This document shows positions 44,771-53,588 of a DNA stretch of 56,007 nt, piece by piece. Source of the stretch: Paenibacillus sp. JCM 18996 (GTDB lineage Bacteria; Bacillota; Bacilli; Paenibacillales; NBRC-103111); NCBI GenBank assembly GCA_001313085.1, contig BBFE01000023.1, forward strand, positions 1 to 56,007, given 5' to 3'. Position 1 is the first letter of the stretch. Each line of letters starts with the position of its first letter. The notes under the pieces were generated by a model that was not told the origin of the DNA, ran no database searches, and was given only the letters and a program-made list of their open reading frames with translations. A program made the translations under genes and the position numbers.

Positions 44771-44923
44771 ATGACAGGAAATATCCGAACTATGGCGTTG
44801 ACGGAAGATGAAAACCAAGTCGTTAAAATGGGTTCACGAGGCTTTACACTCAAAGAAGCAGAGATGTATTTGGACGAGGCACCTGAGCCAATCCTACAAT
44901 TACCCATCACAAGAGAAGAGTGA
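44771..44923 (+). CDS. Small protein, 50 residues
   Basis: ATG 44771 has a perfect AAGGAGG 9 bases upstream and the frame is intact. The product is acidic (MALTEDENQVVKMGSRGF, LKEAEMYLDEAPEP) with no known family. It overlaps the 3' end of the acyltransferase fragment on the other strand by 17 bases. Coding quality and the ribosome binding site make it a likely real small gene. Confidence 0.55.
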   Translation: MTGNIRTMALTEDENQVVKMGSRGFTLKEAEMYLDEAPEPILQLPITREE

Positions 44924-45104
44924 AGGCATAACCTTCCGCATCGTATGAATAGTAAGTGGCTGACGTGTGGTTGATTGGTAAACGGAAGTAATAGAAGAGA
45001 ACCGCTGCATGTATAATATAAACTCCAAAAGAAGAAACGCCAAGATTCATGATTGCATTGACGATCTTCGCATGTAGATTTCGATACAATAAGTTTGCTA
45101 TTTG
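44907..45104 (-). pseudogene. Acyltransferase-3 family protein, C-terminal part of a split gene
   Basis: NLGVSSFGVYIIHAAVLFYY is the penultimate membrane segment of OafA-like acyltransferases. The upstream part of the same gene lies at 50667-51290. Joining the two at the shared octamer gives the continuous reading PLILLQIANLLYRNLHAKI. Confidence 0.75.
45097..45104 (+). repeat. 8-bp direct repeat flanking the 5.56-kb insertion, left copy
   Basis: GCTATTTG, repeated at 50667-50674. IS66-family insertions make 8-bp duplications. The IS66-like end GTAAGCGTC begins at the next base. Confidence 0.7.
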
Positions 45105-45178
45105 GTAAGCGTCAAACATCAAGCCCTCAAATATACATGAGAAAATGAGAGCAACCTAATCCAATCGGAGGTTGCCTT

Positions 45179-45511
45179 ATGATTACTAAAGAACAGCATC
45201 ACCAAGAATGGACAGCCCGTATAGCGGATTACAAAACGAGCGGGTTTACAATGTCAGCGTGGTGCGATGTCCATCATGTTAAAAAAAGAGCAGTTGAAGT
45301 ATTGGCTCCGCAAACTAAAATCAATCCCTTCCGAGGTTGGAACTCTTTTTTTAATCACTGGATGCCGCTAACGGTTACCGATCCCATCCAATCTACCATT
45401 CCCACCTCTTCCCTTGTCGTTAGTATCGGTTCAGTTCATATAGAGATCCATCCTGGCTTTGACCCATGGCTGCTATGAGAAGTCGTGCAAGCTCTGGAAG
45501 CGCCATGCTAA
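45179..45511 (+). CDS. tnpA: IS66-family accessory protein TnpA
   Basis: N-terminal helix-turn-helix-like QEWTARIADYKTSGFTMSAW followed by the basic VKKEQLKYWLRKLK. A7 near 45283 and T7 near 45346 are bridged. An in-frame TGA at 45476-45478 interrupts HPGFDPWLL-EVVQALEAPC where the family usually has Arg; CGA to TGA is a one-base change. ATG follows GGAGGTTGCCTT. Confidence 0.75.
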
Positions 45512-45858
45512 CATTATCCAGCGTCCAGCACATCTATCTCGCATCTGGATCAACCGATCTGCGCAAGTCCATCGACGGATTAGCTGCCATCGTGCAGGAA
45601 GGCTTCGAGCTCAATCCCTATTCGCCGAGCTTGTTCGTGTTTTGCAATCGTGAGTGGAACAAACTCAAGATTTTGTATTGGGAGCACAACGGGTTCTGGC
45701 TGTTTTACCGCCGTCTTGAACGCGGTACATTTCAATGGCCGACCACGAGCGCGGGCATAGTAACCATCTCCTCCCGCGAGCTTCGCTGGCTACTCGATGG
45801 ACTTTCGCTTCGCCAGCGCCAGGCACACCCGAAAGTTACGGCTGAAACGGTCGTTTAA
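45505..45858 (+). CDS. tnpB: IS66-family accessory protein TnpB
   Basis: 117 residues, intact. Family hallmarks YLASGSTDLRKSIDGLAAIV, SLFVFCNREWNKLKILYWEHNGFWL and the RLERGTFQWP stretch. The start overlaps the tnpA stop. Required with TnpA and TnpC for transposition in other IS66 elements. Confidence 0.9.
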   Translation: MLTLSSVQHIYLASGSTDLRKSIDGLAAIVQEGFELNPYSPSLFVFCNREWNKLKILYWEHNGFWLFYRRLERGTFQWPTTSAGIVTISSRELRWLLDGLSLRQRQAHPKVTAETVV

Positions 45859-45926
45859 AGCAAATGTTCGCGGTATCGCCATACCTCCTGGCAGGGATAA
45901 AGTGACATTCACCGAATCTATATGGT

Positions 45927-47089
45927 ATGGAAAATAGAGCGGATACCTTAACGACAATCCAACAACTGGAATAGCGAAACCAATCAGACGCAGCAAATTG
46001 CAGAGCTTACAGCCAAGCTCAAATGGTACGAGGAGCAGTTCCGTCTTGCGCAACAAAAAACGCTTCGGTGCATCAAGCGAGAAGACGAGCCCCAATCAAT
46101 TGGAGCTGAATCTATTCAACGAAGCCGAGGTACTTGCAACGCCTAAAGGGCAAGAGCCGCCGACGGAGCAAGTAACTTACGAACGCAGAAAATCGACCGG
46201 CAAGCGCGAAGCGGATCTGGAACGTTTGCCGATCGAGACCGTGACCTATGAGCTCAGTGAGAAGGATCAGGTCTGCTCGTGCTGTGGCGGCGCACTTCAT
46301 GAGATGAGCACCGAGACTCGAAGCGAGATCGCCATCGTGCCACCTCAAGTCAAGGTCATCCGACATGTGCGGCAGATCTATTCCTGCCGCCATTGTGAGC
46401 GTGAAGACATTCAGACACCTATCGTTACGGCTCCGATGCCGAAACCCGTCTATCCGGGAAGCATCGCTTCGCCGTCAGTTCTGGCGCATATCATGTGCCA
46501 GAAGTACGTGGACAGCTTGCCGCTTTATCGACAGGAGCAGCAGTTTGCACGTTTGGGCTTTACATTGTCACGGCAAACGATGGCGAACTGGATGATATAC
46601 GGAGCGGAGCAGTGGCTGTCTCCCATGGTCGATGCCATAAAGGCGTATTTGCTCAAGCAGGAGACGCTGCATGCAGATGAGACGACGCTGCAGGTGCTAC
46701 GTGAACCGGGAAGATCGGCAGAATCCACATCCTATTTGTGGCTCTACCCGACCGGTCGATGTGTATCGCCGGCGGTGCTTTATGACTACCAGATGACACG
46801 GGGCGGCGAACATCCCCGGAAATTCTTAACCGGCTTTAAGGGGTATCTACATGTGGACGGCTATCCAGGCTACCACAAAGTTGCTGGTGTTACACTAGTC
46901 GGATGCTGGGCGCATGCTCGGCGCAAGTACGACGAAGCGTTAAAAGCCTCGCCCGAGACGAAAGGGCAATCGGATACGGCGGCGGGTCAGCGGCTGGCGT
47001 ATTGCAATGCGCTCTTCGCCATTGAACGCGACTTGAAGGATGCCACGCCGGAAGAGCGGCATAAGTCTATTACAGCTCCAGTACAATGA
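45927..47089 (+). pseudogene. tnpC: IS66-family transposase TnpC, C-terminally truncated
   Basis: The start MENRADTLTTIQQLE at 45927 joins, after a small indel near 45970 and the A6 run near 46053, to the leucine-zipper-like QQIAELTAKLKWYEEQF, a zinc-binding CSCCGG...CRHC segment and the catalytic Asp residues in HADETTLQVL and HVDGYPGYH. The sequence departs from IS66 after EERHKSI near 47072, losing about 150 residues including the catalytic Glu region. Confidence 0.85.
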
Positions 47090-47317
47090 TAGGTTTGGGG
47101 CTATTAACGTTTACATTGACCCCATACAAACAATAAAGGAGCTGCCGCTGCTGCTCCTTTTACTTCTTCACGAAATTCAGGAATTTTTTTTGAACAGATG
47201 CGTTGATCGCTCAACGGGCAGTAATGTGGAACAGTTTATACAACTTAGTCTAAAATTGCTGTAGAGAATGAACAGTCAAGCAAGCCGTGCCATTCAACTC
47301 CCACCATTCAATCGCAT
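47090..47317. other. Spacer after the IS66 break
   Basis: Contains a hairpin, AAAGGAGC/GCTCCTTT at about 47136-47160, followed by T-rich sequence; otherwise no gene recognised. Confidence 0.4.
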
Positions 47318-48235
47318 TCATTTTAAATTTGCTTGCCATCTGTCATACCAGAAAAGGACCAGGTATGGAATTAAATATCTAATAACGGTAAGGGTATGGT
47401 TCCATTGGTTGTAGATTAACCAACCTTGACTATAGGAGTAGAAAGCACATAAAAGGGTCAAACAAACTAGCAGTGCAAACGAAATTATTTTAAACGGGGT
47501 AGCTATTCTGGATATTACCATTCCTATAATTAGAGCAAGAATGAAGCTGGAACCTAAATCCGTGATTCTATCATCTGAAGAAGGACTTGATAGAAGTCCA
47601 GGGCGCCATTGGTGAAGATTGAATAATACATCGGGAATTGCACCAGGCAGCGCTAATGCAGTATAGGCAAAGCAAGTCAATCTAATAAAGTAGGGTACTT
47701 TCGAGGGGCTATGGATATACACATTGGCCAAACGTGAGAAGAATGCAAATCCCACTAAATAAAACAAAGCGGAATATACAACAGACCAATTGTAGTATCT
47801 CAAGAATTCCAGTCTTAGATAAACCCATTCCAAGAAAGTCATGACGGATGCCCAAGTCAGAGCTGTTTTCCAAGGGTGATTCATAACATGATAACAGAAT
47901 AATACAGCAGTTAACGGCAAAATGATGGAATCAGTAAATAAAATGCCTAAAAAAAGTTGTCACGAACGGGGTCGGACAAAAGGCTCGTTGGGAATTTATA
48001 TAGGCCCAGTAATAAATTAAAAAATGATCTCGGTAATATCTACGACCAGCAAAGCGAGAACAAAGATATTTACAAAAGAACTCCATGTTAATCTCTTTGA
48101 TTTCAATAACCAGCCGACGTAGGCTGATGCTAAAACAATATGAAGGATATAAAGCATGACAAATTCCCCCCCAACTAAGTTTATAGTTTCCATAATAGAA
48201 ATTAATATTCGGTTAATTGGGGTTTTTTTGTCCAT
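47318..48235 (-). CDS. Multi-pass membrane protein, possibly CBO0543-like
   Basis: A short N-terminal part (48017-48235) and a 200-residue part (from 47920) join into about 303 residues when T/A runs near 48020 and 47950 are read one or two bases shorter, giving LYKFPTSLLSDPVRD and NFLGILFTDSIILPLTAVLF across the joint. Eight to nine hydrophobic segments are visible. The YKFP...D..LG pattern resembles the Bacillus CBO0543 family of unknown function; this is a weak match. It lies inside the insertion that splits the acyltransferase. Confidence 0.5.
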
Positions 48236-48329
48236 TTTACTATCGAAATATTGTTAACGGATAACGTTAGCTGAGTAAACACCCAAGTCGGAGGCAACTG
48301 ACTTGATCGGCAGGGATGGATTATCCCCG

Positions 48330-48992
48330 TTAAATGCAGACGACGAGCCTATGATTGAGCCTCATGGCTTTCCCGCAAAAAGGGAAAGCCCCTTCCGCTT
48401 GGCTTTCAGCGGAAGGGGCTAGGCTTAAAAAATGCTGTTCGGTTGTCTCGTCGAAGACCATCTCGATCTTGTCAATCTGACGCTTGTCGTTCAGGGTGAT
48501 ATTCTGAATGATGAGGTGCAGCAGCGTCTTGCGCTGGTCGAAGGACGAAAATCGAAGTAGGTACTCGAAGCGCCCAATCAATGACTGTACTTGCTCGAAG
48601 GAGACGGTTTGCGAATGGTCGATGTTCAGTTCGTATTCCAGTTCGGACTTTCGGCCATAAAGCCGATCAAGTTCGGCTTCAAGTTCTGCAAGCCGATCGG
48701 AAAAGAGCTTTCGATCAAAATCGTCCAATTCATATAGTTCCAAGTACTTGAGCTTTTTTTGCCTGAATCTCCTGGACTCGGGTCTGGACTGCGCCTAGTT
48801 CGTCCATCAACGGCTTGACACGGCTCTCCTTCCGGTCATTGATGCCATTGACGATTGCCCTAAGGACGTGGCTTCGACAGCACCTGCTTTTCTTATTGAT
48901 GAACCGTTTCTTTCTGCATCTGTGCTTTGACACCGTGTCGCACTTTTTTTCAAGTTCGCCTTTTCGATTTTTTTCACCAATTTCGGCTTCAA
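48330..48992 (-). pseudogene. C-terminal remnant of a large serine recombinase
   Basis: Long Glu/Lys/Leu-rich coiled coil (ELEYELNIDHSQ, FEQVQSLIGRFEYLLRF, DQRKTLLHLIIQNITL) behind a Cys/basic segment, the arrangement of the C-terminal DNA-binding and coiled-coil part of large serine recombinases. The N-terminal catalytic domain is absent; upstream sequence runs into the OLD gene. T7 near 48758 is bridged. Probably left by a prophage or integrative element. Confidence 0.65.
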
Positions 48993-49014
48993 ATGCGATA
49001 ATTTTCTTTGTTGC

Positions 49015-50228
49015 TTAATTGGCTGTTCCCACAGTAACAGGTTGCAGCGGCTCCTCTGCCACTGTACGATTTTCTACACTGAGCATTATCCGTTCCGCTA
49101 TTCGTTTAATTGCTCTCATCTTTATGTCGTCCTCATTACAAATCCATGCTCGAAAATCATCATCTCGTGTTAATTGAATAACGTTATTTACGTCTTTTTT
49201 TTCCATAAGGTTCCGGTAAATAGTCCTCGATATCACCATACTCCAGAATGAAGATGCGATCCTCTTCCTCTCTTGTTATGAATGATTGAAGTAAGTTTTT
49301 TTTGTCCCTCTGTCATGTCAGGTTGAAGTTTACGACGGAAGCTCTTAATGTACTCCCAAAGAACCCGAAGTTCTTCTAGTTGACCACTTGTAAGCGCTCG
49401 TTCAAGTTTTTTCGGTCAGTGTTGCACCATCCACGCTTCTAACATCTTTAAGCACGTTCTCATCAATTTTACGTTCATTTGTGACAAAAAAAAGGCTTTT
49501 GAGCGTGTTATCCCCGATCTGATTCACATAATCAGGATCTGTGACGATCCAATTTTCGGTGCCGAGCATATTAAGGAAATCCCGATATTTTTTGCAAATT
49601 AATTTTACCTGCTACGTCAATCACTTCGATGATTTTATTTATTTTGTACTCTTTCAGCAACACTTTGATCATTTTCTGGAATATCAACCGATCTGAAATT
49701 CCTTCAACCAAAACGACCTTATCAGCGAAAAAACATTTTTTTCATTGTTCGTACTGTTGATGATATGCAACAAATCTTTCGTTCCTACGACAGACTCGGC
49801 TTGAAAATGAGCAACATGACTTGCATTCTGATCGTCCCTAAACACTCTGATGACGTCATTTAGCGTTCGTTCATTAATGAATGCCGGAGAATGAGTTGAT
49901 ATGACGAATTGGTTGCCCGTCTCCCTTGCAAGCTCTAAAAAACAGTTCAATCAACACCGACTGCCACTTTGGATGCAAATGCACTTCTGGTTCGTCAACA
50001 ATTTCGTGTTCTGAAGGAAAAAAAACGCTCCCCTTATATCGCTATTGGGAACGATGATATAACCTTTTAACAAGAAATGCCTCATAACGATCGTTACAAT
50101 ATCCAGCAAATTGCTTTTTTACCACCGCCATTCGGACCAATCAAAATGTTAAATTGTTCATTAAAGTTAACTACAGTCGATTCTTTGAAGCTTTTGACGT
50201 TGTGTAAGGTAATTTGACTAAGTTTCAT
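49015..50228 (-). CDS. OLD-family ATPase/nuclease with a shortened ATPase domain
   Basis: N-terminal VKSFKESTVVNFNEQFNI and Walker A in IGPNGGGKSNLLD; Walker B/D-loop IVDEPEVHLHPKWQ; VISTHSPAFIN; then TOPRIM elements DKVVLVEGISDRLIF, IDVAGKINLQKY and the metal motif VTDPDY. Shifts near 50122, 50030, 49938, 49735, 49600, 49485, 49410, 49298 and 49200 are bridged. Only about 35 residues separate Walker A and Walker B, where OLD proteins have roughly 200 including the ABC signature, so about 170 residues are missing. Probably defunct phage-defence-type nuclease. Confidence 0.7.
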
Positions 50229-50465
50229 CACGAAGCCCCCGGCGATAATTATTTGTAGTCTTATGTTATCCTATTTCCTACCATAAGAAAAGCAACTAGG
50301 AGTATGCAGTGGTACAAGTGAATGATATTTTGAACACTACTTGGATTTTAGGCATGCGGTTTTGAGTTTAGTCTCCTGCTAAATTAACAAGCTTATCAGC
50401 AACAAAGTTTAAAAAAGATATACAAGAAGAAACGACGCTCAATTTCGAACGTCGTACCCATTGGA

Positions 50466-50666
50466 TTATTCTTCAGCTTGTCCACCAAGTTCATCACCGG
50501 TTTGGAAAAAATGATCACCTTCGAATCGTCTGCTCTCTTTTTTTGGCTCATGCTTCCCGATGGCGTCATATGCGTCCAACATCTTCACTGCCTTTCTTCG
50601 CTCATCCTCACCAATTTGTCGCCAGTCCCCCAGCACCACGTCGTAAATTTCCCATTTGCCGCACTC
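50466..50666 (-). CDS. Fragment of an unknown, possibly phage-related protein
   Basis: The frame reads YDVVLGDWRQIGEDERRKAV, LDAYDAIGKHEP and ends HFFQTGDELGGQAEE. It looks like genuine coding sequence but has no proper start: upstream it runs into the octamer GCTATTTG and the acyltransferase. Perhaps the 3' part of a phage or mobile-element gene carried in with the insertion. Confidence 0.35.
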   Translation of the reverse strand, partial: ECGKWEIYDVVLGDWRQIGEDERRKAVKMLDAYDAIGKHEPKKESRRFEGDHFFQTGDELGGQAEE

Positions 50667-50674
50667 GCTATTTG
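50667..50674 (+). repeat. 8-bp direct repeat flanking the 5.56-kb insertion, right copy
   Basis: GCTATTTG, same strand and sequence as 45097-45104. The adjacent inner bases (GAGTGCGGCAAAT read inward) match the IS66-like left end at 8 of 13 positions, too few to call a true inverted end. Confidence 0.6.
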
Positions 50675-51290
50675 AAGCAAAATCAACGGTGAAGTAAATG
50701 TATGAAAAAACCAGTAGCACTCGTATGTTAACGAGTTTCCGCTTACATCATTCACACGACTTTGATACCATAGGTTCACATCTCCTAAGCTTGAAGCGAT
50801 CCATAAGATCCAAAGCGGTATCCAGAGCCGCGCTTTTTTTGCGAAAACAATTTACTCTACATAACAAAAAATCCAATCTTTAAGCGTATGGTAATAGATG
50901 CCGACAAATGCGCCCAAAAAAAGTAATAAGAAATAAAGCTGATGGCCAACTGCCCTTTATCCGAGTAATGCAAGCTGTAATGATTATAGAGTACAAATGC
51001 CCACTGCAGCATAACACCGATCCAGAAGAGATGCCTTGTCATGCGAGGGTTTCGTTGTAAGAACCATAATAGAACCGGAAACAGGATATATAGCTGAGCG
51101 TTGATGAAAATAAAATATAGATGGTAATACGTTTTGCCATAAAGAACCATCTCGATAAAATCGATCAAGGAAGCATTCTGGAAAAAAAATTGCTCCCACT
51201 TTTCTCCAACTGAATAAAGAGCAAAGATGAATCTGTTGATGAACGGATGGGGGTGCTATACGGGTAAAAGAGCATGACAAATAACCGCAC
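50667..51290 (-). pseudogene. Acyltransferase-3 family protein, upstream part of a split gene
   Basis: Membrane protein of the OafA/WecH acyltransferase family: NASLIDFIEMVLYGKTYYHL, YFIFINAQLYILFPVLLWFL, and several further hydrophobic segments down to FHTFTSPLILLQIA. Shifts near 51182, 50918, 50872 and 50835 are bridged. The gene is interrupted at the octamer and resumes at 45104. The first 80-100 residues, including the catalytic HxxxxxR region, are also missing at the 51290 side, so it was already decaying. Confidence 0.72.
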
Positions 51291-51343
51291 CTGAGAAAGG
51301 AATAATGGTGTTTTTTTTGTTTTACTGTTGGGATTTCTTGCGT

Positions 51344-51837
51344 TTAATGGCTTTGATAAAAAATATTGTTTTGACTTTGGCTTTGGTTTTGACTTTGGTT
51401 TTGATTTTGACTTTGGTTTTGATTTTGACTTTGGTTTTGATTTTGATTTTGGTTTTGACCTTGCGTGGATACATAATCTAAAGTCCAGTCAATCATTCCA
51501 TTCATCATACCTAGGATTAAATGAATCACATCATCCTCTGTGAGGTTTGAACCGGAAGATTTACCTGTTTGACTTGATTTATACTGCTGCAATTTTTTTT
51601 TCTAATTCACTCGTTAAACCTTTTAACTTTAAAAAAATCATTAGCGATTCCAGAAATTTGGTTGCCGTTATTCCCGCTTTGATTATTATTATTTCCGCTC
51701 GATGATTGGTTTTCGTTATCATTGTTGCTTTCTTGGTTCTTAAGAGATTGTTTAATTTGGTCCAACTGATCCGTTATAAATTGGAGTTGCTGCGCTAATT
51801 CATCGATCTGTCCTTTCAATTCGCGGGTGCTTATCAT
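51344..51837 (-). CDS. Asn/Gln-rich coiled-coil protein with NQNQSQ repeats
   Basis: ATG 51837 follows AAGGAGC. The first 35 residues (LKGQIDELAQQLQFITDQLD) form a coiled coil. A low-complexity Asn/Ser stretch follows, then a globular piece (LTEDDVIHLILGMMNGMIDW) and a C-terminal run of NQNQSQ units. A/T runs near 51635 and 51592 are bridged; about 163 residues. The composition suggests a spore surface or structural protein, but I recognise no family. Confidence 0.6.
51368..51459 (-). repeat. Tandem repeat encoding NQNQSQ units
   Basis: Imperfect 18-base units built from TTTTGATTTTGACTTTGG (plus strand). They encode Asn-Gln and Ser-Gln pairs on the minus strand; copy number is likely variable. 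Confidence 0.75.
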
Positions 51838-51889
51838 CGATAGCTGCTCCTTAAAAAAATAAATTGATATCGATATAATTATTCCCATG

Positions 51890-51919
51890 TCTGTGCATAT
51901 TATCCAAGGAATTCTTATG
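51890..51919 (+). repeat. Dispersed 30-bp repeat, copy 2
   Basis: Near-identical to 39714-39743, including an AAGGA site and a following ATG. The short frame after it has no recognisable product. Confidence 0.55.
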
Positions 51920-52107
51920 TTACTTCTTCGAAAGCAAAGTCTAATCCGATTGGCAAGAACAACTACATGACCAAAAGGAAACGAGCCTCTTTGATTCTAA
52001 GGCTCGTTCGGAGGTCAGGGAGACATTTATGTATTCCCTAAATCAGCAGTATTTTTTTCAAAAAATCTTTTTTTGCAGTGCTCTCTGCGACTGAGGCCCT
52101 TTTTTTG

Positions 52108-52392
52108 TTACGCTTTTCCGTTTGATCCGAATTCCCGAATCTTTCCGGTAACGACTTCTTTAATGGCTTTGTTCCATTTCCTTAAATCCAAGCTTTGGCC
52201 CCCCTTTATAGTCCGTGCACAGAGCCAAGAGCTGGAGCGAGGCAATCAATGCCTGTGAGCTTGACGAGCCCGTGCGCAATCGCCCGGGTTTGCGCAAATG
52301 ATGCCTTTTCCTACAACATCATCTTCTTGCCCTCCGACGGTTCCTAGTTCTGCTTCGACGGAAACGCCGTGGTTATGCTCGTATTCCACCAC
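52108..52392 (-). pseudogene. Class II fructose-bisphosphate aldolase remnant
   Basis: [20 protein letters not shown], the following [20 protein letters not shown] and ALGSVHG are the central metal/substrate-binding part of class II aldolases, and AIKEVVTGKIREFGSNGKA is the family's C-terminus. The first 120 or so residues and about 100 between KEMEQ and AIKEV are missing, so it cannot be functional. Several small shifts also occur. Confidence 0.8.
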
Positions 52393-52467
52393 TTTTTTTT
52401 ATAGTATACCACTTTCAAACTTAACGATTTTTTTCAAAATGGTATATAACAAAGTTACCCACAATTT

Positions 52468-52502
52468 AGACCTGCAGCCCGTTGAAGTGGGTCTCTTTTT
52501 TT
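52468..52502 (+). terminator. Possible terminator
   Basis: AGACC and GGGTCT enclose a 16-base loop, followed by C and T7. No plus-strand gene directly upstream is recognised. Confidence 0.5.
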
Positions 52503-52637
52503 GTATCCTGAAACGGAAGAGCCATGGAATCAACCATGAGAGAGTATAACTACAATCCCCAGAAATCCGATATTACTTAATGAGCACTAGTCTGGGTATG
52601 CTATGTTATATAAAAAAAGCGATGAGAGTGGTGGCAT

Positions 52638-53146
52638 ATGAAGAATTTTATAATTAAGTTGAAGACAAAGATTGCAAGTAAATGGCACGAATTGCTCAAT
52701 GACCCTGCAGGACCACATTCAGTAGCAATGAGCTTTGCTATCGGGGTAATTTCGGAAATGTTGACCATACCAACGGCAGGAATTGCTTTTATACTAATGA
52801 TCGCTGTAGTCAAGTGGTTGAAATTTAGTCTGACCTCAGCATTAGTAGGCTATTTCTTTACTAAGATTGTATACATTCCATTAGCGCCATTGGAATTAAA
52901 AAAATTGGAAAGAGTATGCTCCATGAAAACTTCGATCCGCATGCGCATAAGTGGGCTTGGGCTAGAGGAGTGTTACACAAAGACGCTGAATTGTTGCTAG
53001 GAGCAGTTATTATCGGAGGGGTTTTAGCTGTCTTATGTTATTTTGTGATCAGACAAATCCTCGTACTAAGGTTAAAGCGCAAATCAAAAAAACCTCATCT
53101 TCTTAAGGGGTATGGGAAGCAGGGAAGAGTTACCTGCCTTCATTGA
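52638..53146 (+). CDS. DUF2062-family membrane protein
   Basis: About 169 residues. N-terminal basic helix KNFIIKLKTKIASKW, then PHSVAMSFAIGVISEMLTIP, a hydrophobic TAGIAFILMIAVVKWLK and LVGYFFTKIVYIPLAPLELK, as in DUF2062 proteins; a further membrane segment follows near the C-terminus. The A7 run at 52907-52913 (read as A5) joins the two halves. Ends with a basic tail. Function unknown; the family is often found with sugar or polysaccharide genes. Confidence 0.75.
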
Positions 53147-53187
53147 AATCTCTTTCATTTAAAAAAACAGATAAGTTACCTCTGCTT

Positions 53188-53330
53188 GGCAGTAGTTTGT
53201 ATGTGTATGAAACGGTTGGATTTGTTTTGGAAGGTACGCTGAGAGATTGTATAAAAAAAACGGTGACAAGTACGAGTCTCTAAATGTTATGTCTTTACTC
53301 AAAACAGAGTATCCCAACAATCCTGAATAA
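53188..53330 (+). pseudogene. C-terminal remnant of a RimJ/RimL-type GNAT acetyltransferase
   Basis: YETVGFVLEGTLRDCIKNG followed by KYESLNVMSLLKTEYPN is the typical last third of RimL-like GNATs. The N-terminal acetyl-CoA-binding part is missing. The A8 run near 53253 (read as A6) is bridged. Confidence 0.7.
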
Positions 53331-53350
53331 CAATAACATCATATTAAAAC

Positions 53351-53392
53351 AAAATGACGTATCAAATTGCTGCCAATTTGTGCGTCATTTTT
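53351..53392. repeat. Long hairpin related to the transposon-end hairpin
   Basis: AAAATGACG and GTCATTTT outer arms with TCAAATTG and CCAATTTG inner arms, closely matching the hairpin at 23998-24038. It may be a dispersed palindromic element or the terminator of the region upstream. Confidence 0.6.
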
Positions 53393-53525
53393 GCTGTGAG
53401 CTGCCGTTTTGCCGCGGCATTAAGGTAGTGAGGAACCTCTGAGATGGCGGGTTGGAATTATGCGTATTTTTTGACGATTTTGTGGCAATTAAAGTGTATA
53501 TTATAAAATCATATCGATTATATAT

Positions 53526-53536
53526 TGTGTCATAAT
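53526..53536 (+). promoter_or_regulatory. CcpN-like operator upstream of gapB
   Basis: TGTGTCATAAT matches 10 of 11 positions of the CcpN consensus TRTGHYATAYW. It lies 53 bases upstream of the gapB start, in a very AT-rich promoter region. CcpN represses gapB, pckA and the sRNA SR1 under glycolytic conditions in B. subtilis; action here is inferred. Confidence 0.5.
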
Positions 53537-53588
53537 AAAATATATGGTATGTATTATATGAGAAGAAAATCATCGAAGGAGGTCTTGT

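Larger units (their letters stand above)
45105..47075 (+). mobile_element. IS66-family insertion sequence, right part missing
   Basis: Begins with GTAAGCGTCAAAC, which fits the IS66 terminal consensus GTAARCGNC. It contains the three expected genes in order with overlapping starts. The third gene breaks off near 47075 and no right end is found, so the element cannot move by itself. Confidence 0.8.

Noticed and set aside
49015..50228. Retron, Septu- or Gabija-type two-gene defence system
   Set aside because: The OLD gene has no UvrD-like helicase or HNH partner; neighbours are a recombinase tail and unknown fragments.
51328..51543. Plus-strand frame of FDFGFD repeats
   Set aside because: It is the opposite-strand reading of the NQNQSQ repeat. 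The minus-strand frame has a ribosome binding site and continues into a coiled coil upstream.
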